DNA from: Sinomonas sp. R1AF57
GTDB lineage: Bacteria; Actinomycetota; Actinomycetes; Actinomycetales; Micrococcaceae
Assembly: GCF_002224485.1 (NCBI RefSeq)
Contig: NZ_CP022463.1
Coordinates: forward strand, 3,531,483 to 3,595,482
Direction of reading: 5' to 3'
Length of the DNA: 64,000 nucleotides
The notes below the pieces were generated by a model, which saw only the letters and a list, made by a program, of their open reading frames with translations, did not search any database and was not told where the DNA came from. Of this stretch, positions 15,740 to 24,583 are shown one piece after another (positions within the stretch are counted from its first letter, which is position 1; every line of letters begins with the position of its first letter). Made by a program: the position numbers and the translations under genes.

Positions 15740-16936
15740 CTAGGCGGAGGCCGCCGCGGCGAGTCGGAGGCGCCGCTCCGCGAGGGTCGCGAGGAAGAGG
15801 GCGTGGTCCGGAAGGACGCTGTCCTCGAAGACCGCCCGTGCGGAGTGGATCGGCGCCCAGTCCGCGGGGTCCATGTCCCGTGAACCGGCTCCGAGGTGCC
15901 CGTAGGAGCCTGGGACCTCCTGGAGGACCCTCGAGAAGTCCTCGGATCCCGCTTTGGGGTTGAGCAGGGTCTCGAAGCGGCTCCCGCCGAACAGGTCCTG
16001 CGCGGTGGATGCCCAGAACTCGGCGTGCTCCGCGTCGTTGATGGTGGCGGGGAGGGTGCGCCGGAACTCGGCCTCCGCGGTGAGCCCGTGGGCTTGGGCG
16101 ATCCCGGTGACCAGCTCGGGGAGCTCGCGCTCCAGACGGTCTTCGACCTCAGGGGTGAAGCAGCGGATGCCGGCCCTGAAGTAGGCGCTGTCCGGGATGA
16201 CGTTGGGCGCGGTCCCGCCGTGGAATTCGCCCACGGTGAGGATGACCGGGTCGAAGACGTCGAACCGCCGCGTGATGTAGGTCTGGAGGGCCCCGATGAT
16301 CTCGGCGCCGGCCTGGATCGGGTCGAGCGCCTGGAAGGGGCGCGCGCCGTGGCCGCCTCGCCCGTTGATGACGACGTCGAGCCGGTCGAAGGCCGCCATG
16401 TAGGGACCGGGGCGGTTGGTGAACACCCCGGCCACGGAGTCGGAGACGACGTGGAGGCCGTAGGCGCCGGACGGCCGGGGGCCGGCGGCGTCGAGGACGC
16501 CTTCCTCGATCATGACCTGAGCGCCGTTGAACCCTTCTTCTCCCGGCTGGAACATGAAGATGACGTCCCCCTGCAGCTGGGCGCGCCGGGCATGCAGGAG
16601 CCGGGCGGCACCGACCAGCCCGGCCATGTGCAGGTCGTGCCCGCAGGCGTGCATCGAGCCATTGCGCGAGGCGAACGACAGCCCGGTGCTCTCGGACAGC
16701 GGCAGGGCATCCATGTCCCCGCGCAGCAAGACGCAGGCCGGGGCGTCACCTGGGTTTTCGCCGCGCAGGACGGCTGTGACCGACGTCGTGCGCGTTCCCG
16801 TCGTGACGTCGAGGTCGAGGCCGCGGAGCGCCTCGAGGATGAGGCCCTGGGTCTTGGGCAGGTCGAGGCCGGTTTCCGGGACCTGGTGGAGTTCACGGCG
16901 CAGGGCCACCAGGTCGGCACCGTCTTCTTCGGACAC
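15740..16936 (-). CDS. M20 family metallo-amidohydrolase (hippurate/IAA-amino acid hydrolase-like)
   Basis: The 398-residue protein is an M20D peptidase-like amidohydrolase. It has the metal-binding motifs LLRGDMDALPL and HACGHDLHMAGL, the catalytic PGEEGFNGA and a downstream GLHV, plus the dimerisation-lid motif GGHGARPFQALDP. Relatives cleave N-acyl amino acids such as hippurate, indole-acetyl-amino acids or N-acetyl-diaminopimelate. The GTG at 16936 is chosen because AGGGGAG lies 6 nt before it; ATGs at 16975 and 16972 lack a good ribosome site. It converges on the PrpF-symporter operon. Hippurate hydrolysis would feed the benzoate genes elsewhere in the window, but this is only a suggestion. 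Confidence 0.87.
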   Translation of the reverse strand: MSEEDGADLVALRRELHQVPETGLDLPKTQGLILEALRGLDLDVTTGTRTTSVTAVLRGENPGDAPACVLLRGDMDALPLSESTGLSFASRNGSMHACGHDLHMAGLVGAARLLHARRAQLQGDVIFMFQPGEEGFNGAQVMIEEGVLDAAGPRPSGAYGLHVVSDSVAGVFTNRPGPYMAAFDRLDVVINGRGGHGARPFQALDPIQAGAEIIGALQTYITRRFDVFDPVILTVGEFHGGTAPNVIPDSAYFRAGIRCFTPEVEDRLERELPELVTGIAQAHGLTAEAEFRRTLPATINDAEHAEFWASTAQDLFGGSRFETLLNPKAGSEDFSRVLQEVPGSYGHLGAGSRDMDPADWAPIHSARAVFEDSVLPDHALFLATLAERRLRLAAAASA

Positions 16937-17029
16937 AGCCGCTCCCCTCGTGTGGGTTCTCGTGCTGCCCATCATGCACCCGGCAGCCTCCCCGCGCGCC
17001 GCACCCGTCCGCTGCCGCCCCAGGGACCT

Positions 17030-17851
17030 TCAGCCCGCGGGGCCCCGGACCTCCGCGATGGGGATGTCGAGGTCGCGGCCGAGCCGCACCCAATGCGCGG
17101 ACGTCTCCCCCGCGAACCGCCGGACGAGGTCCTCACGCGTGAGGCCCACGTGGGCCGCGAGCCGCTCAGCGAAGGGCCGCTCGAGGGCGGCGACGGCGAC
17201 GAAGCCGTCGCGGGTGGCGTAGACGCCGTAGCCGGCCAGGCCACCGGCGAGCACGCCGCCGGGGGCAGTGAGGCCGTGCCGTACCGCGGCGGCCGCGTCC
17301 CGGCCGGCGTCGTCGAGAACCACCCGGACGTGGCTGCCGTCCCCGCCCCGCTCCCGTTCGAGCAGGGCCAGCAGCGCCGCGGACACGGCGCGCTCGGCTC
17401 CGAGCAGGTCCGCCACCGGGACACGCGGCATCGACGGCGGGCTCAGCAGCCCGTGGAGGGCCTGGTAGGTGAGGTCGTGGCCGGGGCGCTCGGCGTCGTC
17501 GCCCTCGAAGCCCACGATCTCCACGTGGCCGAGCCGGAGGCGCCGCACCGCCTCCGGGATCCCGAGGCGGGCCAGGGCCGAGGGCCGCATCGCCGTGAGC
17601 AGAAGCCCGGCGCCGGCGAGGATCTCCGCGAACCGGTCGCGGCCGGCGTCGTGCCGGAGGTCCAGTGCCACGACGTCCTGGCCGGCCACCAGCTCCCGGT
17701 ACCAGTCCGGTGCGGCGGTCGCGAGGGGGTCTCCCTCCGGCGGTTCGACCTTGACGACGCGCGCGCCGAGAGCGGCCAGCCGCGCCGCGGCGAGCGGGCC
17801 GGGGAGGTTCACCGCCAGGCACACCACCGTGGTGCCCGCGAGCGGCTCCAC
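17030..17851 (-). CDS. Short CaiB/BaiF-type (family III) CoA-transferase
   Basis: The 273-residue product shows the family III CoA-transferase N-terminal fold (LAVNLPGPLAAARLAALGARVVKVEPPEGDP) and the catalytic-aspartate region ERPGHDLTYQALHGLL (D128). It is about 120 residues shorter than the usual 390-430 and ends soon after the small-domain return. The GTG at 17851 follows the stop of the deacetylase/glycosyltransferase gene by 2 nt, so it may be translated as the last gene of that operon. The transferase could be degenerate or specialised; its link to polysaccharide synthesis is unexplained. Confidence 0.72.
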   Translation of the reverse strand: MEPLAGTTVVCLAVNLPGPLAAARLAALGARVVKVEPPEGDPLATAAPDWYRELVAGQDVVALDLRHDAGRDRFAEILAGAGLLLTAMRPSALARLGIPEAVRRLRLGHVEIVGFEGDDAERPGHDLTYQALHGLLSPPSMPRVPVADLLGAERAVSAALLALLERERGGDGSHVRVVLDDAGRDAAAAVRHGLTAPGGVLAGGLAGYGVYATRDGFVAVAALERPFAERLAAHVGLTREDLVRRFAGETSAHWVRLGRDLDIPIAEVRGPAG

Positions 17852-17853
17852 GT

Positions 17854-20061
17854 CTACGCCTTCGCCGCCGGCGGGACCGTCAGGCTCCCGTAGCGCTCCA
17901 TGCGGTGCCAGCGCAGGTGGACACCGGCGAGGGCGGTGACGACGGACTGGATGACGACGAGGTACATGAGCTGACGGTAGACGGACTGCTGGAGCGGCAG
18001 CGTCCACAGCGGACCGAGCCGCTCCCGGTCGAGCCGGAACGCGTACGCGGCCATGAGCAGCTGGACCAGCAGGAAGACGAGCCACAGCGCCGCGATGCGG
18101 AAGGGGTCCAGGAAGATTAGACCGTAGACGGCGAACACGTCGACGATGGGTGCGAAGAGCGGCAGCAGGACCTGCAGCATGAGCAGGTATCCGAGCCCCC
18201 GCCGGCCGAGCTTCCCGGCCGCCCCGCGCTGGACGACGGCGCCGCGGTGCTTCCACATGGCCTGCAGCGTGCCGTAGCACCAGCGGTAGCGCTGCTTCCA
18301 CAGCGCGCCGAGCGTCGCGGGGGCCTCGGTCCAGGCCCGCGCGCTCTCCTCGTACACCACCCGCCAGCCGTGGCGGCACAGCGCCATGGTCAGGTCGGTG
18401 TCCTCCGCGAGCGTGTCGTCGCTGACGCCGCCGACGGCGAGGAGCGCGTCGCGCCGGAACGCACCGATCGCCCCGGGCACGGTCGGCATGCACTCGGCGA
18501 GGTCGAAGAGCCGGCGGTCCAGATTGAAGCCGACGACGTACTCGATGTGCTGCCACGCCCCGAGGATGCCGCCGCGGTTGGCCACCTTCGTATTGCCGGA
18601 GATGGCACCGATGCGCGGGTCCGCGAACGGCTGGATGAGCGCGTGGACGGTGTCCGGCTCGAAGACGGTGTCGCCGTCCACCATCACCACGATCTCGTGG
18701 CTCGCGGCGAGCAGGCCCTCGTTCAGCGCCGAGGGCTTCCCGCCGTTCTCCTTCCGGATCACGACGACGCCGGGCAGCCCGAGCGCGTCGACGAGGTCCG
18801 CGGTGCCGTCGGTCGACCCGTCGTCGACCACGATGATCTCGACCGGGTGCGTGGAGGCGGCGATCGAGCGGACGGCGGCCTCAATGCCGGCCGACTCGTT
18901 GTAGGCCAGGACGATCACGGTGACCGGTTCGGTAACCTCGGGGCGGCTCAGGACCCCGACCGTGCGCCGGCCCCGCCCAGCCCGCCGCCTCCGCCGGGCC
19001 TCGCGGCTGTGGCGGGCGGCGAAGCCGATCACGAGCACGGCCCGGGCGAACGTCACGGCGCCGGCGGCCACAAGGGCCCAGGAGATGGCGGTGACCACGC
19101 AGTCGCTCAGCCGCACGCCCCACACGAAGGCCGTGCCGCTCACCTCCTGGGCCAGGCTCGTCGGGCGGGTGCTCTCGACGCCGACGGCGTCGCCCGCCGT
19201 CGTCGCCCGGTACCCCCGGGCGGCGGCGTCCGTGAGGAAGGAATCGAGGGCGGCGACGGTCTGCGCACGGTCCCCGCCGCCGTCGTGCATGAGGACCACC
19301 TGGCCCGGGCGCTGCCGCGCGTCCGGACCGGGCAGGGCGAGGTTCTGCAGGATCGCCTGCTCGCCGGGACGCTGCCAGTCCTTGCTGTCGAGGGTGCTGA
19401 GGACGGTGAGGTAGCCCTGGTCGGCGGCGGAGCGGATGGCGGACCACGTGCCGTCACTGACCGACTCGTTGTCCGAGCTGTACGGGGGGCGCAGGAGCGA
19501 GGGGGACAGCCCCGTCACGCCGGCGATGGCCTGCTGGGCGCCCTCGATCTCGAGGTCTCGGCGCCAGGCGGGGGCGTTGCCGAGGTCCACGTGGGTGAGG
19601 GTATGGACGGCGACCTCGTGCCCCTCGTCCGTGATGCGGCGCATGAGGTCCGGGTGGTCGATCGCGGCCGAGCCGACCACGAAGAACGTCGCATGGACGT
19701 GGTGCTTGGCGAGGACGTCGAGGACCTGCGGCGTCCACACGGGGTCCGGGCCGTCGTCGAACGTGAGCGCGAGCGTGCCGTCGGCGGGGCCGGCCGTCTG
19801 GACCGCGCCGCCGCGCGCGTCGATCACCGGGCCGCCGTGCGAGACGGCGGTGGGCACGCTGGCGGCTCCGGCGTCGGCGCCGGTCGACTGGTCCGCATAG
19901 GTGGCCGAGCGCCCCACATACCCCTGGACCGTGAGAGCGAGGCCCAGGGCGAGCATCGTGATGGCGAGGACGAGCCAGTGCGCGCGGACTCGGGCCGGCT
20001 GCGCGCCCCGGCTGCCCCGCGCACGACGCCGCGTGGCCGGGTCGAGTGCCGGGGCCGTCAC
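17854..20061 (-). CDS. Fused polysaccharide deacetylase / family 2 processive glycosyltransferase
   Basis: The 735-residue membrane protein has one N-terminal helix (about 28-48) and an extracellular NodB-type deacetylase (about 95-290). That domain shows TFDDGPD at 100-106, zinc histidines in VAVHTLTHVD (H153, H157) and RPPYSSDNE. Further helices span about 312-350, and a cytoplasmic GT2 synthase follows from residue 380: AYNES, VDDGSTDG, DGDTVFEPD, AEDTDLTM and the QRYRW processivity motif. Three to four C-terminal helices complete it. The layout suggests a polymer such as a beta-linked N-acetylglucosamine chain that is extruded and partly deacetylated (PgaC plus PgaB roles in one chain). 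The GTG at 20061 overlaps the upstream stop by four bases (GTGA). Confidence 0.88.
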   Translation of the reverse strand: MTAPALDPATRRRARGSRGAQPARVRAHWLVLAITMLALGLALTVQGYVGRSATYADQSTGADAGAASVPTAVSHGGPVIDARGGAVQTAGPADGTLALTFDDGPDPVWTPQVLDVLAKHHVHATFFVVGSAAIDHPDLMRRITDEGHEVAVHTLTHVDLGNAPAWRRDLEIEGAQQAIAGVTGLSPSLLRPPYSSDNESVSDGTWSAIRSAADQGYLTVLSTLDSKDWQRPGEQAILQNLALPGPDARQRPGQVVLMHDGGGDRAQTVAALDSFLTDAAARGYRATTAGDAVGVESTRPTSLAQEVSGTAFVWGVRLSDCVVTAISWALVAAGAVTFARAVLVIGFAARHSREARRRRRAGRGRRTVGVLSRPEVTEPVTVIVLAYNESAGIEAAVRSIAASTHPVEIIVVDDGSTDGTADLVDALGLPGVVVIRKENGGKPSALNEGLLAASHEIVVMVDGDTVFEPDTVHALIQPFADPRIGAISGNTKVANRGGILGAWQHIEYVVGFNLDRRLFDLAECMPTVPGAIGAFRRDALLAVGGVSDDTLAEDTDLTMALCRHGWRVVYEESARAWTEAPATLGALWKQRYRWCYGTLQAMWKHRGAVVQRGAAGKLGRRGLGYLLMLQVLLPLFAPIVDVFAVYGLIFLDPFRIAALWLVFLLVQLLMAAYAFRLDRERLGPLWTLPLQQSVYRQLMYLVVIQSVVTALAGVHLRWHRMERYGSLTVPPAAKA

Positions 20062-20615
20062 GGGTGCGCGGGGGCGGTCGGGCGGGTGCTCTGGCCCGGA
20101 GCCGTGTCGCTCTTGCCGTTGACGGCCGACGCCGCGGCGGAGGGGGCCGGAGCCGCCGCGGCTGCCTGCACAGGGGGCGCCGGAGCCGCCGTGGTCGCGG
20201 GAGCGGGCGCCGCTGTCGCCGGCGCCTGGACCGCACCGGGCTGCGGAACCGCCGCCGGCTCGTTGCCCGCGGGATGGGCGGCCGCCTGCGCCCGGGCCAC
20301 GGAAGGGGGCTCCGGCGCGTCCGCGGTCGCCGCCGAGGAGGGAGCCGGGGACGGCGGGGCGGAGGGCGCGGGGGCGCCCACGGCCTGGCGGGGAAGGTAG
20401 GGGGCGGCGACGTTCGGGCCGCCGAGCAGCGCCACGGCAAGGAGCAGGGCATAGGCGGCCACGATGGCGAGGGCGAGGATCCAGATGGCCCGCACCCGAC
20501 GCAGCCTGCGTCCGGTGGAGTCGACGAAGATGGGTCCGGCCAGAGGGTCGGGCCCGGGGTCGGGAGTCTGCAGAACGGGCAGGGGGCTGGTCTGGGGTCC
20601 AGGGGATGCCGTCAT
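20058..20615 (-). CDS. Membrane-anchored Pro/Ala-rich protein of the polysaccharide operon
   Basis: The 185-residue product begins with a Pro-rich cytoplasmic segment, then RLRRVRAIW and one hydrophobic helix (about residues 43-66, ending LLAVALLGG). About 115 residues follow that are almost only Ala, Pro, Ser, Thr, Val and Gln. No enzymatic domain is visible. The stop overlaps the start of the deacetylase/GT2 gene by four bases, so both proteins are made together. It could be a periplasmic or cell-wall spacer that spans peptidoglycan, or a partner of the synthase. Role inferred only from coupling and composition. Confidence 0.7.
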   Translation of the reverse strand: MTASPGPQTSPLPVLQTPDPGPDPLAGPIFVDSTGRRLRRVRAIWILALAIVAAYALLLAVALLGGPNVAAPYLPRQAVGAPAPSAPPSPAPSSAATADAPEPPSVARAQAAAHPAGNEPAAVPQPGAVQAPATAAPAPATTAAPAPPVQAAAAAPAPSAAASAVNGKSDTAPGQSTRPTAPAHP

Positions 20616-20652
20616 CGGGCACCCATTCTAGGCGACGGCCCGCGGCGGACGC

Positions 20653-21213
20653 TCACCGCGGGGTCTCCGAAGACGGGACGAACGCTCGGACCACCGCCTC
20701 AAGAGGCGCGCGGACGTCCGCGTCCGGGTCCACCGCGATCCGCTGGAAGGTCATGCCCTCGCCGATCGCCGTGATCGCGGTGGCCGCCGCCACCGGATCG
20801 GGAGCTCCGAGGCGCGCCATGGCATTCTCGACGAAGGCCCGGAAGTAGACCCGGCCTGCGAGCAGGGGGCGCCGGACGTCCTCGTTGTGCGTGCCCTCGA
20901 GGAAGAGCACGTAGCGCGCGATGGTCCGGGTCCGGGACGCGGTGGTGATCGTCTCCACAGCCTGGGCCAGGAGATCGACGAAGGCGGCGACATCGGCTGG
21001 CGGGCTCGGCGGCGTCCCGAGCTCGGCCAGATCCTGCTCCGCGAGCCACTGCACCACGCCGGTCAGGAGCGAGGAGCGAGTGCGGAAGTAGTTGGACGTG
21101 GAACCCCTCGGCATCCCGGCCGCCTCATCGACGCGGGTGTGCGTGAGAGCTCTCAGTCCCTGTGTGCCGAGCAGTTCGGCAGCGGACTCCAGGACGCGTT
21201 CTCGCATCGACAT
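20653..21213 (-). CDS. TetR family transcriptional regulator
   Basis: The 186-residue protein begins MSMRERVLESAAELLGTQGLRALTHTRVDEAAG and has the TetR recognition helix region MPRGSTSNYFRTRSSLLTGV (residues about 35-55). The C-terminal domain resembles TetR_C regulators of small-molecule genes. A TATAGT hexamer lies 13-18 nt upstream of the chosen ATG on its strand and no Shine-Dalgarno is seen, so the mRNA may be leaderless. The start could also be the GTG at 21222. It is divergent from the SRPBCC-hydrolase gene and probably controls it. Confidence 0.87.
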   Translation of the reverse strand: MSMRERVLESAAELLGTQGLRALTHTRVDEAAGMPRGSTSNYFRTRSSLLTGVVQWLAEQDLAELGTPPSPPADVAAFVDLLAQAVETITTASRTRTIARYVLFLEGTHNEDVRRPLLAGRVYFRAFVENAMARLGAPDPVAAATAITAIGEGMTFQRIAVDPDADVRAPLEAVVRAFVPSSETPR

Positions 21214-21309
21214 GGTGACCACTATAGATGCAGTGATTTTCCACTAAAGAAGTAGTACCCTGTTTCCACCACCGGTGCAGCAGCTGGTCAGCCTCAAAGG
21301 GAGGATGCG
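21214..21309. promoter_or_regulatory. Divergent promoter/operator region between TetR and the SRPBCC-hydrolase gene
   Basis: The 96-bp gap contains TATAGT (minus strand, 21223-21228) as a likely -10 for the TetR gene. It also holds repeated CCACTA(T/A)AG elements at 21219-21227 and 21241-21249, with the opposite half AGTG between them (CAGTGATTTT at 21231-21240). The CACT/AGTG symmetry flanking the -10 fits a TetR-type operator. AT-rich sequence here contrasts with the surrounding GC-rich genes. The binding protein is inferred. Confidence 0.5.
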
Positions 21310-22636
21310 ATGTCTGCAGTAGAAGAAAGCGTGGTCGTTGCCCGACCCCAGCAGGAGGTCTTCGACTTCCTGGCAGAGTTCGGAAACCTCTCGCTCTACG
21401 ACGCCTTCGTGACTGCGTCCAGCCGGATCGGCGACGGCCCGCCGGGGCTCGGGACCCGCGGCCGGGGAACTACGCGGTTCATGGGCCGCGAGTTCGACTG
21501 GATCGTGGAGTTCACGGAGTTCGAGCCGCCCCGGCGGATGGTGTCGCGCACGGTCGGAGGAGAGAGGGACCTGACCGCGGCCTTCACCATCGAACCCTCC
21601 GACGGCGGCACCCGCGTCACCGAGCGGCTCGAAAGTGAGATGGGCGGCCTCGTGGGCAGACTGCCCGCCCCGCTGCTGAACCGGCTCCTGAGCCGTTCCC
21701 TCCGCGCGAACCTCAGGACCCTGTCCCGGGTGCTGGGCGAACGCCGCACCTCCATGGCTCCGCGCAGAGCGGCCATGCCCCGGCTCGACGGTGTCACACA
21801 CCGGTGGGTCGACGTGGGCGGGCTCAGCATGCACCTCGCCGAGGCAGGCGAAGGCGAGCCGCTCATCCTCCTGCACGGCTTCCCCCAGAACTGGTGGGAA
21901 TGGCACGGCCTGATCCCCCGCCTGGCCGAGAACTTCCACGTGATCGCCGTCGACCAGCGCGGCTTCGGCTGGACCGACGCCTCGGCGCGGGTACAACACC
22001 GCCACGCTCGTCGGGGACGTCATCCGGCTCATGGAACACCTGGAGGTCCCTCGGGCACGGTTCCTCACCCACGACTGGGGCGGCCTCGTCGCCCAGCTCC
22101 TCGCCATGGAACGGCCCGATCTCGTCGAGGCGCTCGTGGTCACAGGCTCTCCCGACCTGCACATCAGGCCGAACGCCCGGCTGCTCCCCCTCTTCCCCAA
22201 GCTCTGGCACGTCTTCGCCCTCGCGCTCCCGGCGGCTGGCCCACGCTTCCAGCGGAGCCGGAAGCTCGTGCGGCACCTCCTCACCGCCTTCGAACCGCCG
22301 GGGGGAGTCGCCGAGGAGGACATCGAGCTCTACCGCACCGGCATGGCGCAGCCGGACAGGGCCTACGCAGGCTCTGCCCTCTACCGCAGGACCATCCTCC
22401 CGGCCTTCATGGGCATCATCGTCGGCACGCACGCCAGACGGGAATTCACCACCCCGACCCTCGTCCTCGTCGGCGCGATGGAACCCTCTGGCACACTGCA
22501 GGAGATGGGCCACCGCCGCAGGCGCGGGAGCAATGTCACCGCCGAGATCCTGCCCGGCGAAGGCCACTTCCTCCCCGACCATTGCCCTGAGGCCGTGGCA
22601 GACCGAGCGCTGCGGTTCTTCGGGAAGGCCGCCTGA
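21310..22636 (+). pseudogene. SRPBCC domain fused to epoxide-hydrolase-like alpha/beta hydrolase, frameshifted
   Basis: Residues 1-150 form an SRPBCC (polyketide cyclase/START-like) domain beginning MSAVEESVVVARPQQEVFDFL. After about residue 160 an alpha/beta hydrolase starts with the oxyanion motif LLHGFPQNWWEW and DQRGFGWTDAS. The frame is then lost in CTCGGCGCGG at 21981-21990. One base fewer restores the frame RGYNTATLVGDVIRLMEHLEV, followed by the nucleophile motif THDWGG (Asp, as in epoxide hydrolases and dehalogenases) and the catalytic His in GEGHFLP, ending at 22636. Downstream codons show no other decay, so this may be a sequencing error or a very young mutation. The intact fusion would be about 441 residues. 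Confidence 0.8.
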
Positions 22637-22651
22637 GACGGTTGTGGGCGG

Positions 22652-24583
22652 TCAGCGCTGCCGTGCATGCTGGACGGCATGCTGGACCGCGTGCCGCACG
22701 GGCGCATTCGGGGCGCCGAAGCCGTCGTACCCGTCGATCCGCTGGACGACCTCGAAGAACACGCTGCCCACCGTGGCCGTGTAGAAGTGCAGGAACTCGC
22801 CCTTCTCGTCGCGGTCGTAGAGGAGGTCGAACTCGCGCAGCGCCGCGAGCTTGCCCGGCGGCAGCTCGAAGCGTGCGTCGAGGTCCTCGTAGTAGTTGTC
22901 GGGGATGGGCAGGAACGGCAGGCCGCGGCGGCGGCAGGCCTGGGCGTGGGCGATCAGGTCCGGGACCTCGATCGCGATGTGCTCGGCGAACGTGTCGAAC
23001 ACGGTCCCGCGCACCGAGTCCGCCCGGACCCATGGGGCCAGGTTCAGCGCGAGGCGCACCGCCCGGCCCCCGTCCGCGAGCGGGGTCTGCATGACCTGCG
23101 AGCGCACGAGGCCGCTCGGGCTCGACACGTCCTGCGAGGGCTGCGGCGTCAGGGCGAGCGTCGAGGAGTAGAAAAGGACGGCCTCGTCGTAGTGCTGCCA
23201 CGGCTGGGCGAGGTTGATGTGGTCGATCCTCGCCCGGCCACCGCGCGCGCCGGAGCCGACGGACGACGGCGAGCGGTCGCCGTCGTGCGCCGCCTCGCCC
23301 TCCCCGCCGCCGAACTCCCGGATCCAGCGGGCGTCCTGGCACAGGAACACCTCGGTGCCGTCGGGAGCGCGGACGGCCTGGAGGATCTCCTCGCCGGCCT
23401 GGGAGGCGCGCGCGACGGGGACGGCCTTGAGCTGGGCGGCGCGCGCGACGGCCTTGACGGCGTCGTCCACGTCGAAGGCCAGCGCAGAGATCCCCGGAGC
23501 GACGCCGCGGGCCCCCTGGCGGTTCAGGACGATCCGCGCATCCCCGAGCGTCCAGAGCGAGACGGGCTTGGTGCGGTGCTCGCCCTGGGAGGCGAACCCG
23601 AGCTGGGCGAGAAGCCGCTCGAGCGGGTGCGTGTCCTCGGCGGTGACCTCGGCGAAGTTCATGCCCGACGGCGGCGCGACCTCGGGGAGCGTGCGCAGGG
23701 GCATCGCGGGCTTCGCCGCAGGGGCGGCCAGGGCGGCGTCGTGCTCCGCGGCAACGCGTTGGGCCGCCACGTGCTGGGCCGTGCGCTCCTCGAGCCAGAT
23801 GAGCGAGCGCATCGCGTCCACGGCGGTGCGCTCCACGTCGGCCTGCCGGAACGTGTCGTTGAAGACCTCGAGCGAGACCGGGCCGTTGTAGCCCGTGTGT
23901 GCCACATGGCCGAGGAACTTGGGCAGGTCGAACTGGCCCTCGCCCGGGAAGACGCGGTAGTGGCGGCTCCAGTTGAGGACGTCCATGGAGAGCTTGGGGG
24001 CGTCGGCGACCTGGACGAAGAAGATCTTCTCCCCGGGGATCTTCTCGATGGGCTCGGTGTCCCAGCCGCGCGAGAGGATGTGGAACGTGTCCAGGCACGT
24101 CCCGAGGCTGGGGTGGTCGGCATCGGCGACGAGGCGCCACGCATGCTCGTAGTCGTTGACGTAGGTGCCCCACGCGAGGGCCTCGTAGGCGACCTTGGCG
24201 CCGTGGTCCGCGGCGAGCTCGGCGAGGCCGTGGAGCTGCTCGGTGCGCAGGGCATCGTCGTCGATGCTCGCGGTGCCCACGTTCGAGCACACGAGGATCG
24301 TGTCGATGCCGAGGCGGCCCATGAGCCGGAACTTCGCCTCGGCGCGGCGCAGGTTCGCCCGGTACAGGTCCTCGGGCACGGAGTCGAGGTCGCGGAACGG
24401 CTGGTAGAGGTCGAGGCCGAGGCCCAGGTCCTCCGCGAGCAGCCGCACGTCCTCGGGGCTCAGGGACGAGGTCACGAGGTCCGTCTCGAAGATCTCGACC
24501 CCGCCGAAGCCGGCCTTCGCCGCTGCGCGCAGCTTCTCCTCGAGGGTCCCGGACAGGCAGACGGTGGCGATCCCAGTGCGCAT
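22652..24583 (-). CDS. qsuB: 3-Dehydroshikimate dehydratase (QsuB type, with HPPD-like C-terminal domain)
   Basis: The 643-residue protein converts 3-dehydroshikimate to protocatechuate. Residues 1 to about 280 form a xylose-isomerase-like TIM barrel with the metal ligands E134 (VAYEALAWG), D165 (GTCLDTFH), Q191 (FFVQVADAP) and E239 (VSLEVFND), at the positions expected for QsuB. From about residue 300 two vicinal-oxygen-chelate modules resemble 4-hydroxyphenylpyruvate dioxygenase (DHINLAQPW, HIAIEVPDL, SVFFEVVQRIDGYDGFG). In QsuB this half has no proven catalytic role. The ATG at 24583 shares one base with the stop of the dehydrogenase gene (TGATG). Together they open the quinate/shikimate route into the protocatechuate branch. 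Confidence 0.93.
   Translation of the reverse strand: MRTGIATVCLSGTLEEKLRAAAKAGFGGVEIFETDLVTSSLSPEDVRLLAEDLGLGLDLYQPFRDLDSVPEDLYRANLRRAEAKFRLMGRLGIDTILVCSNVGTASIDDDALRTEQLHGLAELAADHGAKVAYEALAWGTYVNDYEHAWRLVADADHPSLGTCLDTFHILSRGWDTEPIEKIPGEKIFFVQVADAPKLSMDVLNWSRHYRVFPGEGQFDLPKFLGHVAHTGYNGPVSLEVFNDTFRQADVERTAVDAMRSLIWLEERTAQHVAAQRVAAEHDAALAAPAAKPAMPLRTLPEVAPPSGMNFAEVTAEDTHPLERLLAQLGFASQGEHRTKPVSLWTLGDARIVLNRQGARGVAPGISALAFDVDDAVKAVARAAQLKAVPVARASQAGEEILQAVRAPDGTEVFLCQDARWIREFGGGEGEAAHDGDRSPSSVGSGARGGRARIDHINLAQPWQHYDEAVLFYSSTLALTPQPSQDVSSPSGLVRSQVMQTPLADGGRAVRLALNLAPWVRADSVRGTVFDTFAEHIAIEVPDLIAHAQACRRRGLPFLPIPDNYYEDLDARFELPPGKLAALREFDLLYDRDEKGEFLHFYTATVGSVFFEVVQRIDGYDGFGAPNAPVRHAVQHAVQHARQR

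Noticed and set aside
21310-22590. Single intact 426-residue SRPBCC-hydrolase protein
   Set aside because: After about 21990 the frame becomes Arg/Pro-rich nonsense while the hydrolase motifs continue in another frame to 22636.
22652-23700. Separate 4-hydroxyphenylpyruvate dioxygenase gene
   Set aside because: The HPPD-like part is in the same frame as the dehydratase domain and matches the known QsuB fusion; it is not an independent gene.
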